In this document: positions 56,192 to 64,000 of the stretch, piece after piece | Numbering within the stretch: position 1 is the stretch's first letter | How the letters are laid out: each line of letters opens with the position of its first letter | Assembly: GCF_017565765.1 (NCBI RefSeq) | Contig: NZ_JAGDYP010000001.1 | Span: forward strand, 399,972 to 463,971 | Direction: 5' to 3' | Origin: Capnocytophaga bilenii | GTDB taxonomy: Bacteria; Bacteroidota; Bacteroidia; Flavobacteriales; Flavobacteriaceae | DNA length: 64,000 nucleotides | Program-made: the position numbers and the translations under genes | The notes under the pieces: model-generated | The model's input: the letters and a program-made list of their open reading frames with translations, nothing else | Databases searched by the model: none | Told to the model about the DNA's origin: nothing

Positions 56192-57757
56192 ATGAAAAGA
56201 TTATATATACTCACAGTATTGTCTCTATGGCTCACCAGCTGTAGCAAAGACAGCTTAAACCTTGAAAATCCCAACGAAAAAGGCTTAGAAACCCTTAAAA
56301 CCGAAGAAGGTATCGAAAAATTTACCATAGGCACTTACGAGCCCTTGCGTTATCGCTACAGGGTGAGCAACTACACTTGGGCTGCCCTCACTCTGCACAA
56401 CCTTATGGGCGATGCTACTTCGGCTTTTGCAGGCAATTTAGGCTTCAGAGCAGGAAATACTCCATACACTATCACACGCCCCAATGGAACAGTGGTACCC
56501 TCTACATTGGGGGCTTCTCAAGCTACTATTTTTGAAATTGACAATACCCGCGATAAAGGTGAAGATAATGGTATGCACAACGAATGGAGCGCTCTTTATG
56601 GGCTTATTGGGCATTGCAATGTAGCGCTACAGCTGCTCAATAACAACGAAGTAGCTTTTCAAGGTGCTGATGCCAATACCAAGCTGAAAACCTACAAAGC
56701 GTGGTACTTGTGGTGGAAGGGCTTCGCTTATTCGCGATTAGGTTCTCTCTATAGCAAAGCCGTGATTACAAACCAATACAACCAACTCAGCAATAACTAT
56801 CAGCCTCGTGAAAACGTCATTGCCGAAGCTACTCGCCTTTTTACCGAAGCTCAAAACATTCTTAGCACCATTAGCGAAAGTGATGCTACTTATATAGAGC
56901 TCTTCAAACTCTTTGTCCCTTCGCACTTTCAAGTAGGCAAAGGGGGCGTACTAAGTCCGCAAACGTTTATTAGGCAAATAAATACCTATAAGGCACGTAA
57001 TATCTTGGTAAATAAATACGCTACCGACCTTACTGCTGCCGACCTTGCCGAAATAGAACAATTGTGCAACAATGGTATTCAGGCAAGCGACGTCATCTTT
57101 ACAATGCGTGCCCATCCCGATGCTTCACTGTGCTTTGTAGCTACCGACTATTGGTCGCCTTCTATGATGACTACCACTTGGGAATACCCCTCAGAACGCT
57201 GGGTTCAGGACTTTAAGGCTGGCGACAACCGCTTTACGCGCAATCTCCACCGCCGCTCCGAGCCTTATTTCAACCCTCGTGGGCGCGGACTATCATTAGG
57301 CACTCGTTATGAATTTGTAGATGGTGCCGATTATGCAAGTTCTACCCCTGGGCAAGCCGAAATGCCTTTTGCTTGTACCTATGAAGAAAACCAATTGATG
57401 CTTGCCGAAGTGAAAATACGACAAGGCAATACCGATGCTGGTTTGGCTCATATAGATGCCGTACGCAATTACCAAAATGCACAATTGGTTGCGGTAGCTG
57501 GTACAGGACTGTCTCAAGCGCAAGCATTAGAAGAGTTACGCCGTGAGCGCCGCATAGGGCTATTCCTTAAAGGTACTCCTTTTTACGATGCACGCCGCTG
57601 GGGGCTGCTAAAGCCTTTGGCACAAGGCGGGGGCAGGCATAATGCCATTGTATTAGTAGAGGCTGATGGTACCGTAGAACCCTGCACTATCGATTATCAG
57701 TACAAAGAATGGTTTGATGTACCGGCTTCTGAAACCGACTTCAACCCTCTGCGCTAA
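56192..57757 (+). CDS. SusD/RagB-like outer-membrane lipoprotein (second pair)
   Basis: A 521-residue lipoprotein with lipobox LTSC. SusD-type TPR region (WWKGFAYSRLGSLYSKAVI) and C-terminal signature LEELRRERRIGLFLKGTPFYDARRWGL. It starts 21 bp after susC. It diverges strongly from the first SusD, so the two pairs likely bind different ligands. Confidence 0.92.
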   Translation: MKRLYILTVLSLWLTSCSKDSLNLENPNEKGLETLKTEEGIEKFTIGTYEPLRYRYRVSNYTWAALTLHNLMGDATSAFAGNLGFRAGNTPYTITRPNGTVVPSTLGASQATIFEIDNTRDKGEDNGMHNEWSALYGLIGHCNVALQLLNNNEVAFQGADANTKLKTYKAWYLWWKGFAYSRLGSLYSKAVITNQYNQLSNNYQPRENVIAEATRLFTEAQNILSTISESDATYIELFKLFVPSHFQVGKGGVLSPQTFIRQINTYKARNILVNKYATDLTAADLAEIEQLCNNGIQASDVIFTMRAHPDASLCFVATDYWSPSMMTTTWEYPSERWVQDFKAGDNRFTRNLHRRSEPYFNPRGRGLSLGTRYEFVDGADYASSTPGQAEMPFACTYEENQLMLAEVKIRQGNTDAGLAHIDAVRNYQNAQLVAVAGTGLSQAQALEELRRERRIGLFLKGTPFYDARRWGLLKPLAQGGGRHNAIVLVEADGTVEPCTIDYQYKEWFDVPASETDFNPLR

Positions 57758-57839
57758 GTTCAACCCTCTCGGCATAACATAAATACAACCAATCCCTCTA
57801 AAATTAATCATTAATTATTGGCTATTAATCATTATTTTG

Positions 57840-57847
57840 TACCTTTG
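57840..57847 (+). promoter_or_regulatory. -7 box for dapD
   Basis: TACCTTTG, 20 bases before the dapD ATG. Confidence 0.75.
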
Positions 57848-57867
57848 TGCTTTCAATATCAAAATAA

Positions 57868-58683
57868 ATGGAACATTTAAGAAAAATAATAGAAACAGCG
57901 TGGGACGATCGGTCGCTTTTGCGTGAGGAAGAAGTGCAACTTGCCATACGCGAGGTAATTCACCTTTTAGATTTAGGTCAGGTGAGGGTGGCAACACCTA
58001 CTAGTAAGGGCTGGCAGGTCAACGAATGGGTAAAGAAAGCTGTTGTGCTTTACTTCCCCATACAAAGTATGAAAATAGCCGAGGTGGGTATCTTTGAATA
58101 TCACGACAAAATACCTTTGAAACACGATTACGATGAAAAAGGCGTGCGTGTAGTGCCTCCTGCTGTGGCAAGGCGTGGTGCTTATATCGCTAAAGGCGTA
58201 ATCCTGATGCCAAGCTATGTGAATATAGGAGCTTATGTAGATGAAGGCACAATGGTAGATACGTGGGCTACGGTAGGTAGCTGTGCCCAAATAGGTAAAC
58301 ATGTGCATTTAAGCGGTGGCGTAGGTATTGGAGGCGTGTTAGAACCCTTGCAAGCTGCCCCTGTAATTATTGAAGACGGAGCTTTTATTGGCTCTCGTTG
58401 CATAGTGGTAGAAGGAGTGCGTGTAGGCAAAGAAGCAGTATTAGGAGCTAATGTAGTGCTAACGGCTTCTACCAAAATCATTGATGTTACAGGCACTGAG
58501 CCTAAAGAGCTAAAGGGCTATGTACCAGAACGCTCGGTAGTAATCCCCGGCAGTTATACCAAAGAGTTTCCCGCAGGAGCATACCAAGTGCCTTGTGCGC
58601 TTATCATTGGGCAACGAAAGGAGTCAACCGATAAGAAAACATCGCTCAATGACGCACTTCGCGAGTATAACGTATCGGTGTAA
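57868..58683 (+). CDS. dapD: 2,3,4,5-tetrahydropyridine-2,6-dicarboxylate N-succinyltransferase
   Basis: A 271-residue acyltransferase of the lysine/diaminopimelate pathway. The left-handed beta-helix repeats include PSYVNIGAYVDEGTMVDTWATVGSCAQIGKHVHLSGGVGIGGVLEP, a DapD signature. The length is standard. It ends at the bidirectional terminator shared with holA. Confidence 0.96.
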   Translation: MEHLRKIIETAWDDRSLLREEEVQLAIREVIHLLDLGQVRVATPTSKGWQVNEWVKKAVVLYFPIQSMKIAEVGIFEYHDKIPLKHDYDEKGVRVVPPAVARRGAYIAKGVILMPSYVNIGAYVDEGTMVDTWATVGSCAQIGKHVHLSGGVGIGGVLEPLQAAPVIIEDGAFIGSRCIVVEGVRVGKEAVLGANVVLTASTKIIDVTGTEPKELKGYVPERSVVIPGSYTKEFPAGAYQVPCALIIGQRKESTDKKTSLNDALREYNVSV

Positions 58684-58707
58684 ATTGTGATTTTTGAATT
58701 ATGAAAA

Positions 58708-58744
58708 GAGGCTGTCCAGAAAGTTAAGGACAGCCTCTTTTTTT
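58708..58744. terminator. bidirectional terminator between dapD and holA
   Basis: GAGGCTGTCC (58708-58717) pairs with GGACAGCCTC (58728-58737), with A and T runs on either side. It overlaps the holA stop codon. Same arms as at 1586 and 12994. Confidence 0.88.
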
Positions 58745-59753
58745 ATCTAAGAATAAGTGTTACTAAGTCTTTCAGCAGGTCGGCTTGGGAGGCATTAGCA
58801 GTGCCCACCCCTTTGCTTTTCACATCAATAGTGCGCAAGCCGTTGATGATAGCACTTACTTTTTTCATTGGGTACAGCTGCGCCGCAGTGCGGTATTCTT
58901 TTATAAAAAAAGCGTTTTCTTTTAGAGCAGTAGCGGCAGCCTTATCACTTTGGTCGGTAAGACCGTGAAAAGCCAATAGTTTTTGGAAGAAAGTATATAG
59001 TACCGATAAGGTTACCACAATAGGGTTATCAGTAGGATTATCGCCAAAGTGCTTGATGATGCGCATCACCTTGATTTCATCTTTGGTAGCAAAAGCACTT
59101 TTTAGTTCGTAATTATTAAAATCTTTGCTGATACCTATATTTTGCTCAATCACTTCAGGAGTAATTTCGCTATTTTTAGCAATGATGAGTGCCAGCTTGT
59201 CTATTTCGTTTTGTATGCGGCTCAGGTCGTTACCCAAAAAGTCTACCAGCATTTGTATAGCTTTAGGTTGTATCAGCAAGTGTTTTTTCTTCACTACATC
59301 AGGAAGCCAAGAAGCGATTTGGTATTCTTTTAGCTTGTCGCTCACCAGCACACAAGCCTTGTGTTTTTCCAATGTTTTGGTTAGTTTTTTGCGAGCGTCC
59401 AATTTTTCGTATTTATAACAGAAAACCAATACTGTAGAAGGAGTAGGGTTTTCTACATAAGGTACCAATTGGTCTATAGTAGCCTTTAGTTTTTGAGCTT
59501 CTTTTATGATAATTACTTGTCGTTCCGACATCATTGGGAAACGCCGTGCATAGTCTATAATAGCAGGCACAGTTACATCTTGCCCGTATAGCACCAGCTG
59601 GTCAAAACCTTTTTGGTCTTCTTGCAGTAAGTTATTTTCTATATAATCGCTTACGATGTCTATAAAATAAGGTTCTTCCCCCATTAGGAAGTAGATAGGG
59701 GCTATTTCACCTTTCTTGATGGCAGCTATAATTTTTTTAACTTCTTCTTTCAT
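58743..59753 (-). CDS. holA: DNA polymerase III subunit delta
   Basis: A 336-residue clamp-loader subunit with IYFLMGEEPYFIDIVSDYIE at the N-terminus, FLGNDLSRIQNEIDKLAL in the middle and a C-terminal collar domain (LSVLYTFFQKLLAFH). Its length and order match HolA. Its -7 box overlaps the divergent promoter region at 59758-59785. Confidence 0.93.
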   Translation of the reverse strand: MKEEVKKIIAAIKKGEIAPIYFLMGEEPYFIDIVSDYIENNLLQEDQKGFDQLVLYGQDVTVPAIIDYARRFPMMSERQVIIIKEAQKLKATIDQLVPYVENPTPSTVLVFCYKYEKLDARKKLTKTLEKHKACVLVSDKLKEYQIASWLPDVVKKKHLLIQPKAIQMLVDFLGNDLSRIQNEIDKLALIIAKNSEITPEVIEQNIGISKDFNNYELKSAFATKDEIKVMRIIKHFGDNPTDNPIVVTLSVLYTFFQKLLAFHGLTDQSDKAAATALKENAFFIKEYRTAAQLYPMKKVSAIINGLRTIDVKSKGVGTANASQADLLKDLVTLILR

Positions 59754-59757
59754 AGTG

Positions 59758-59785
59758 CAAAAATAATAAAAAAATACTATTTTTG
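59758..59785. promoter_or_regulatory. divergent promoters of holA and the HsdR-N-like gene
   Basis: TATTTTTG on the minus strand (59758-59765) faces holA with a very short leader. TATTTTTG on the plus strand (59778-59785) is 5 bases before the ATG at 59791. Confidence 0.6.
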
Positions 59786-59790
59786 CACCT

Positions 59791-60258
59791 ATGAACGCAT
59801 TAAATTTTAAAACCTACGATTTCTGTTTCAGAAAGCAAGCAGGCAAAATAGAGATTTACGATATTATCAGGCATAAATATGTAGTGTTGCAACCCGAAGA
59901 ATGGGTACGGCAGCACGTGGTGCGCTTTCTTATCAACGAGAAAGGATACCCACAAGCACTTATCAATGTAGAAAAAGAACTCCTGCTCAACGGACTTACC
60001 AAGCGTTATGATGTAGTAGTATTTGCCACCGATGGCAGTATAGAAGTGGTGGTAGAGTGCAAAGCACCTACGGTAGCCATTACTCAAGAAGTATTCGACC
60101 AAATCGCACGTTACAACCTCAGTCTTAAGGCACGTTATTTGATGGTTACCAATGGGCTGAATCACTACTATTGCCAAACCGACTATCAGGCGCAATGCTA
60201 TGTATTTTTACCCGATTTGCCATCTTATCATTGTACTGCTCAGCCAAGCGGTCTTTAA
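59791..60258 (+). CDS. stand-alone HsdR N-terminal-domain (PD-(D/E)xK) protein
   Basis: A 155-residue protein with NEKGYPQALINVEKELLLNGLTKRYDVVVFATDGSIEVVVECKAP, the nuclease-fold motif of type I restriction HsdR N-terminal domains, without helicase domains. It is a common conserved Bacteroidota protein of unknown function next to holA, and unrelated in position to the hsd island at 2-10 kb. Confidence 0.85.
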   Translation: MNALNFKTYDFCFRKQAGKIEIYDIIRHKYVVLQPEEWVRQHVVRFLINEKGYPQALINVEKELLLNGLTKRYDVVVFATDGSIEVVVECKAPTVAITQEVFDQIARYNLSLKARYLMVTNGLNHYYCQTDYQAQCYVFLPDLPSYHCTAQPSGL

Positions 60259-60301
60259 ATTCCTGACTCTGCTCTAAGAGCCAGCGGCTGTAAATCTCTT
60301 T

Positions 60302-60829
60302 CTAAAAAATAATATCATCAATAATATACTTGTCCTTCTTCTTAGCAACTTTTAATTGTATGCTATCATATCTGTTATCATAAAAGTCAAAAAGATACAC
60401 ATTATATCTTTTTGAATTTATTTTCTTTACTTTAAGATAATCTAACCATTTTATTGTATAGTACTGTGCTCTTACAATAGGATCTGCACTTAATTCATCT
60501 GAATTTACTTTCCGTATTAATTTACTTGATAGAAACTCCCTTTCTATTTCCCTTAATTCTTCTTCGCAAAACTCCCTGTTATCAAGACAAGGCATTTTAT
60601 CTTGTTGCCTGATGTACTTATCATAAAATTCTAAAATCATTTTTGTAGCTTCATCAGTTTCTTCTTTAGGAGCTTGAATTGGTGCAATTGTATCCTTATT
60701 TACTATTGTATCTCTTTTGATAGAGGAAATAGTATCTCTAATATCATCAGAAGATGATACTTGGGTATTGTTATTGTTACAAGAAAATAACAATAAACAC
60801 GCTGAAATAAAATAATAAATCTTTACCAT
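60302..60829 (-). CDS. lipoprotein, tandem paralogue 2 (immunity-like)
   Basis: A 175-residue lipoprotein with lipobox LLFSC and a low-complexity CNNNN start. It is nearly identical to the upstream paralogue over the first ~85 residues and at the end (YIIDDIIF), with a different middle (about residues 90-130). The 15 bases in front of its ATG repeat those in front of copy 1. Function unknown; a duplicated immunity gene is inferred. Confidence 0.72.
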   Translation of the reverse strand: MVKIYYFISACLLLFSCNNNNTQVSSSDDIRDTISSIKRDTIVNKDTIAPIQAPKEETDEATKMILEFYDKYIRQQDKMPCLDNREFCEEELREIEREFLSSKLIRKVNSDELSADPIVRAQYYTIKWLDYLKVKKINSKRYNVYLFDFYDNRYDSIQLKVAKKKDKYIIDDIIF

Positions 60830-60838
60830 CTGAATATT

Positions 60839-61378
60839 TTAAAATATAATATCATCAATAATATACTTATCCTTCTTCTTAGCTACTTTTAATTGTACGC
60901 TATCATATCTATTAAAAAAGAAATCAAAAATATAAACATTATATCTTTCTGAACTTATTTTCTTTACTTTAAGAGAGTCTAACCATTTTAGGTTGATATC
61001 TTGGGCATTTAGAATAAAATCCATATCTCTATCTTCAGTAGGTTTTATTTTTTTTATCAATTTATTTGATAAATAATTTTTCTTAATTCTTATCAATTCA
61101 TCTTCACATTTTTTTTCTTCTTCATATAAATCAGAGCACGGTATTTTATCTCGTTGCCTGATGTACTTATCATAAAATTCCAAAATCATTTTTGTAGCTT
61201 CATCAGTTTCTTCTTTAGGAACTTGAATTGGTGCAATTGTATCTTTTTCTACTATGGTATCTCTTTTGATAGAGGAAATAGTATCTGTAGTATCATCAGA
61301 AGATGATACTTGGGTATTGTTATTGTTACAAGAAAATAACAATAAACACGCTGAAATAAAATAATAAATCTTTACCAT
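60839..61378 (-). CDS. lipoprotein, tandem paralogue 1 (immunity-like)
   Basis: A 179-residue lipoprotein with lipobox LLFSC. Its ATG overlaps the stop of the upstream chimeric TssK/effector gene (ATGGTAA), the arrangement expected for an effector followed by its immunity gene. No domain recognised. Confidence 0.72.
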   Translation of the reverse strand: MVKIYYFISACLLLFSCNNNNTQVSSSDDTTDTISSIKRDTIVEKDTIAPIQVPKEETDEATKMILEFYDKYIRQRDKIPCSDLYEEEKKCEDELIRIKKNYLSNKLIKKIKPTEDRDMDFILNAQDINLKWLDSLKVKKISSERYNVYIFDFFFNRYDSVQLKVAKKKDKYIIDDIIF

Positions 61379-61671
61379 CTGAATATTTTAAAATTAACTT
61401 CTCTTTTTTCTTCTTTTCTCTTTTTATAATCATTTTCATAAGCAGTACCAGGCCAGAAACGTCTTTGCACAAAATCTGACACCCACTTCTCTCCATTGTA
61501 CATTTGGATATGCCCAGCAGGTTGTAAGCCATAGTTAAGGTCTATGGTTTGTAAGGCTATGGCATCTCTAACGCTATCGGTAACAAAGTTCTGCACAGCA
61601 ATAAAATGGCTGCTGCTTAGCTTCATTCCGTCTATCCAATTCACAGGATAATGGGTGAGTAGGTTGTTCAT
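61372..61671 (-). pseudogene. TssK N-terminus fused to an effector-like C-terminus
   Basis: A 99-residue frame. Residues 1-49 (YPVNWIDGMKLSSSHFIAVQ...LNYGL) look like the start of Bacteroidota T6SS baseplate protein TssK, normally several hundred residues. Residues 50-99 (AGHIQMYNGEKWVSDFVQRR) resemble the C-terminus of a cysteine-peptidase (NlpC/CHAP-type) peptidoglycan hydrolase effector. The join looks like the scar of a deletion that removed the rest of a T6SS cluster. TACCTTTG at 61698-61705 (minus) is its -7 box. Confidence 0.5.
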
Positions 61672-61697
61672 TGTTCTATCTTGTTAATTTTGTTTTG

Positions 61698-61705
61698 CAA
61701 AGGTA
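61698..61705 (-). promoter_or_regulatory. -7 box for the TssK/effector remnant and lipoproteins
   Basis: TACCTTTG on the minus strand, 26 bases before the ATG at 61671. Confidence 0.65.
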
Positions 61706-61761
61706 AGGGTTTTTATAGAAATGTAGATTCTATTTTTTTTAGAACATAACTGAGATATAAA

Positions 61762-62286
61762 TCATGGTATCCACTCTGCTTTTACTTTTCTCACACTATT
61801 ACTCTTTAAAGAATCTATTAAAATAAAAGTCGTATCTCTATCCTTTCTATATAACTTTCTATATAAAATACCTTTTTTTTCATTATAATTAAAATAAAAA
61901 GTATCTTGAGTTTCTGGATAATACATCATTTGTAAGTGATAGATTAAAAGAGAATCTTGTTGGGAAACCCTTTCTATTTTCCACTCAGAGGGTTCCATAA
62001 CATTCCAACCATCAATAAGCATTGAGTCAGTAAAAATAATTTTAGCCATATCATAATCGTCTTCAAGATATGGGTATATTGAGAGCGTCAATTCTCCATT
62101 CTCCTCTTTATCTAAATAATAAAACTTTTTACCTGCAAGAGGGTTGTTTAATACAATATCATCAGATGCTATATTTACTATAGAATCTTTAGCTTGTTCT
62201 ATTTTATCATTGCTATTAGTGTTTTTGCAAGAGTACATTACCACTAAAAGCAAACTAATAAGCAATAAAGTCTTTTGAATTCTCAT
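61762..62286 (-). CDS. lipoprotein of unknown function
   Basis: A 174-residue lipoprotein with lipobox VMYSC and an acidic mature part. No family recognised. It lies upstream of the remnant effector gene, in a run of lipoprotein genes that may be orphan immunity genes. Confidence 0.68.
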   Translation of the reverse strand: MRIQKTLLLISLLLVVMYSCKNTNSNDKIEQAKDSIVNIASDDIVLNNPLAGKKFYYLDKEENGELTLSIYPYLEDDYDMAKIIFTDSMLIDGWNVMEPSEWKIERVSQQDSLLIYHLQMMYYPETQDTFYFNYNEKKGILYRKLYRKDRDTTFILIDSLKSNSVRKVKAEWIP

Positions 62287-62295
62287 ATCTATTTC

Positions 62296-62455
62296 TTCTT
62301 ATTTTTAGTGTAAACCTATTTCAGGATATGACACATAATTCCCCCCTCCCACACACAACTGCGCACTGCCCCCTCCCTTTTGGGGAGGGGGAACGGGGGT
62401 GAGGAGCTCATACCCCTTTCTTGTTTTTAGTGTAAATCTATTTCAGGATATGACA
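62296..62455. repeat. 38-bp direct repeats around a GC-rich insertion
   Basis: TTTTTAGTGTAAAYCTATTT and its flanks occur at 62296-62333 and 62418-62455 (two differences). Between them lies a block with CCTCCCTTTTGGGGAGG and GGAACGGGGGTGAGG. No gene is seen. It may be a small element insertion with duplication of its flank. Confidence 0.7.
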
Positions 62456-62467
62456 GTTTTTTCATTG

Positions 62468-63517
62468 CTAATAATATACTATTTTTCTACTTTGGTGTTC
62501 GATATATTTGCCATTCGTGTAGGTTTGTTTTAGGGTCCAGTTACCTTGAGTGTCGTACTTGTAGCGGTAGGTAGTTACGGAGGTTGCTGTGGTATTGTCT
62601 TCTTTTTTGTAGCTTAATTCTCTGCGACTTATATCGCCTTGTGGGGTGTATTGATAGCGGTATTTTTCAGCTTGATCTAGAGGGAGCTTGGTGTTGTATT
62701 CAGTTTCTTCAACTACTTGATTTTTATCGTTGTATTGATATTCTGTTATAAACTGATCGTATCTTATTTCCTTGATTAATTGTCCTTTATCATTGTAGTG
62801 ATATAGTTTTTCTTCTTCTTTTAGTTGGTTTTTATCGTAGTTAGTAATGCTTTTAATCTGCCTATCGGGGGTGTAGCCTATTTCTAAGCTTAAGGTATTC
62901 TTCTCACCAAAAGAACGCAAGCGCTGCAGGTTACCTTTGTCGTCATAATCAATTTTCAGGGAGAAGACCACCTCTTCACCATTATTAAAGAAGACTTCGG
63001 TGCAGTATTGTTTACCGTTCTTGGTTTGGTAATTAAAATAAACGATTTCGCCCTCTTGATAGGCAATATGGCTTATTTGTCCGTCATCATTGCGGGTGAT
63101 GATACGATTTTCAGACAAGAAAAACACATCTAAGCTGCCTTGCAGGCGTGTATCTAAGAAATCTTTAACGTAAGTTTCGTGGTATTCCATCTGGTCTTGG
63201 CCTGTGAGGGAATCTTTCGAATAAGTGGGAGGATCCCAGATACATATAGGGAACTGATAGATGAAGGTTTCTTTAGTAAAGAACACATCATTGAAGTGAT
63301 CTTGGCGGAAGGTAAGACGCCCTAAGGTATCGTACTCTGAGATGATAGGCAAGGTATCATTTCTGTATTGCTGATAAGTGATGAGTTGTTTTACTCTGCC
63401 GCGAAGATGTTCTTTTTCCCAATCGGAGAAAGGATTGGAAGGTTCTGGTCTTTGAGAGCAGCTTATCATCAAGCAAGACAGGAAAAGTGCTATTTGTATT
63501 TTGGATATGTATTTCAT
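62468..63517 (-). CDS. lipoprotein with YD/RHS-type repeats
   Basis: A 349-residue lipoprotein (lipobox CLMISC). The mature part carries repeats such as YDDKGNLQRLRSFG, YNDKGQLIKEIRYD, YNDKNQVVEETEYN and YDTQGNWTLKQTY, as in RHS/YD-type and 'toxin-antitoxin-like' surface proteins of Bacteroidota. It lacks a toxin tip. ATG 63517 is preferred, 22 bases after a TACCTTTG box. Confidence 0.78.
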   Translation of the reverse strand: MKYISKIQIALFLSCLMISCSQRPEPSNPFSDWEKEHLRGRVKQLITYQQYRNDTLPIISEYDTLGRLTFRQDHFNDVFFTKETFIYQFPICIWDPPTYSKDSLTGQDQMEYHETYVKDFLDTRLQGSLDVFFLSENRIITRNDDGQISHIAYQEGEIVYFNYQTKNGKQYCTEVFFNNGEEVVFSLKIDYDDKGNLQRLRSFGEKNTLSLEIGYTPDRQIKSITNYDKNQLKEEEKLYHYNDKGQLIKEIRYDQFITEYQYNDKNQVVEETEYNTKLPLDQAEKYRYQYTPQGDISRRELSYKKEDNTTATSVTTYRYKYDTQGNWTLKQTYTNGKYIEHQSRKIVYY

Positions 63518-63538
63518 AGAGTGTTTTGCTATGTGCGG

Positions 63539-63546
63539 CAAAGGTA
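63539..63546 (-). promoter_or_regulatory. -7 box for the YD-repeat lipoprotein
   Basis: TACCTTTG on the minus strand; also rules out the in-frame start at 63541. Confidence 0.7.
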
Positions 63547-63628
63547 AGCATTTATTTTGAGAGAAGCCCCTCTTTGCTGTTTTTTATTAGGTCAAACGCA
63601 TCAAAATTTAAATTAATCATCTGATTAT

Positions 63629-63795
63629 CCCCCGCTGGCGCAAGCTTGCAGCTCGTGCCCAATTCAAAATTCACAATTCTCTCCCCATCCTACTTGTCCC
63701 ACAATTGCCCGTATGGCTCACACCCCATTGCTCCCATTGCTCCCATTGCTCCCACAATTCAAAATTCAGAATTCAAAATTCATAATTCACAATTC
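63629..63795. repeat. composite dispersed repeat, inverted copy D
   Basis: Read on the minus strand it has the same parts in the same order as copy A: AATTTTGAATT blocks, three GAGCAATGG units, GAATTTTGAATTGGG and the core GAGCTGCAAGCTTGCGCC followed by AGCGGGGG. It carries an extra segment between the 9-bp array and the core. No gene is seen in 63547-63825. Confidence 0.87.
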
Positions 63796-63825
63796 CCCTC
63801 GCACTATTTAGAGCATATTATAGGC

Positions 63826-64000
63826 TTAAAAAACTCTTTTCTCTATGGTGGGTAAAGAAAAATAGTAGGGCAGTTCTTTTGTATTATACTGATTAGTAAG
63901 TTGTTGTAATTTTAACAACATATCTGATACATTACCCTTTATAGTGATTTTTAAAATCAGTTGTTACCTCACACTCTCTTAGAAGGTAAGAACGTCCATC
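63826..64000 (-). pseudogene. possible 3' end of a broken gene at the window edge
   Basis: On the minus strand a frame DGRSYLLRECEVTTDFKNHYKG runs from the edge to a stop at 63932; a shifted frame then continues NVSDMLLKLQQLTNQY...EKRVF to a stop at 63826. Together they read like one protein end with a frameshift at AAAGGG. The family is not recognised and most of the gene would be outside the window. Confidence 0.3.

Noticed and set aside
59791..60258. Part of a second type I restriction system
   Set aside because: It is a stand-alone HsdR N-terminal-type protein with no hsdM or hsdS nearby; a common conserved gene in the phylum.
63646..63855. Plus-strand frame through the repeat near the right end
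   Set aside because: It reads low-complexity AATTCAAAATTC and CCCATTGCT repeats; no protein-like composition.
1..64000. tRNA or rRNA genes
   Set aside because: I looked for typical tRNA ends and T-loops in intergenic gaps and found none convincing by eye; a tRNA scan would be decisive.

Overview
The window is an AT-rich bacterial chromosome segment of the Bacteroidota, most likely a Flavobacteriaceae member close to Capnocytophaga. Supporting signs are Bacteroidota-type -7 boxes (TAnnTTTG) in front of many genes, two SusC/SusD outer-membrane uptake pairs, a type IX secretion plug protein, a dialkylresorcinol/flexirubin-type gene set and many secreted proteins or lipoproteins. The genus is inferred from gene content; no rRNA or tRNA gene was seen that would fix it.

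Layout: 0-2.3 kb pyruvate kinase and a DoxX protein. 2.3-10.2 kb is a type I restriction-modification island (hsdM, hsdS, an AlbA_2/HATPase gene, hsdR). The whole island lies between two copies of a 50-bp promoter-bearing repeat, and the ATPase gene lies between two copies of a 110-bp repeat. 10.2-18 kb holds housekeeping genes (Ca2+-type P-ATPase, cbpA-cbpM, pth, a CopD-like protein, hflX, dusB). 18-22.7 kb is the first susCD pair. 22.8-28.9 kb runs rlmN, rseP, a radical-SAM/DNA-repair pair, a secreted protein and a glycosyltransferase. 28.9-34.1 kb, on the minus strand, is a dialkylresorcinol-type operon (two dehydratases, DarB-like ketosynthase, DarA-like protein, acyltransferase, acyl carrier protein) with a GNAT toxin-antitoxin-like module inside it. 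A paralogous module sits upstream of glnS at 35.9-36.6 kb.

37.6-40.35 kb is an accessory islet: three small secreted proteins behind copies of a composite dispersed repeat, plus a decayed tyrosine recombinase fragment. 40.4-44.8 kb is the rod-shape operon mreBCD-mrdA; a Uma2 endonuclease remnant follows where rodA often lies. 44.9-52.4 kb holds maf, the T9SS plug, rarA, an outer-membrane protein, a candidate small RNA, a gamma-carbonic-anhydrase-like protein, small unknowns, bioB and cmk. 53-57.8 kb is the second susCD pair, then dapD and holA. 59.8-64 kb is a second accessory region with an apparent T6SS TssK/effector chimeric remnant, translationally coupled to tandemly duplicated lipoproteins, more lipoproteins (one with YD-type repeats), and the same composite repeat inverted.

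Most noteworthy: (i) the two accessory regions look like interbacterial-defence (orphan immunity) loci, one resembling recombinase-associated defence clusters; (ii) two copies of a TacT-like GNAT toxin paired with an unusual small antitoxin-like protein that is not an obvious ribbon-helix-helix protein; (iii) nested cassette-like duplications that built the hsd island; (iv) an in-frame palindromic insertion in glnS; (v) a 12-bp tandem repeat that sets the HsdS spacer. Functions are assigned from motifs read by eye; no database search was run.
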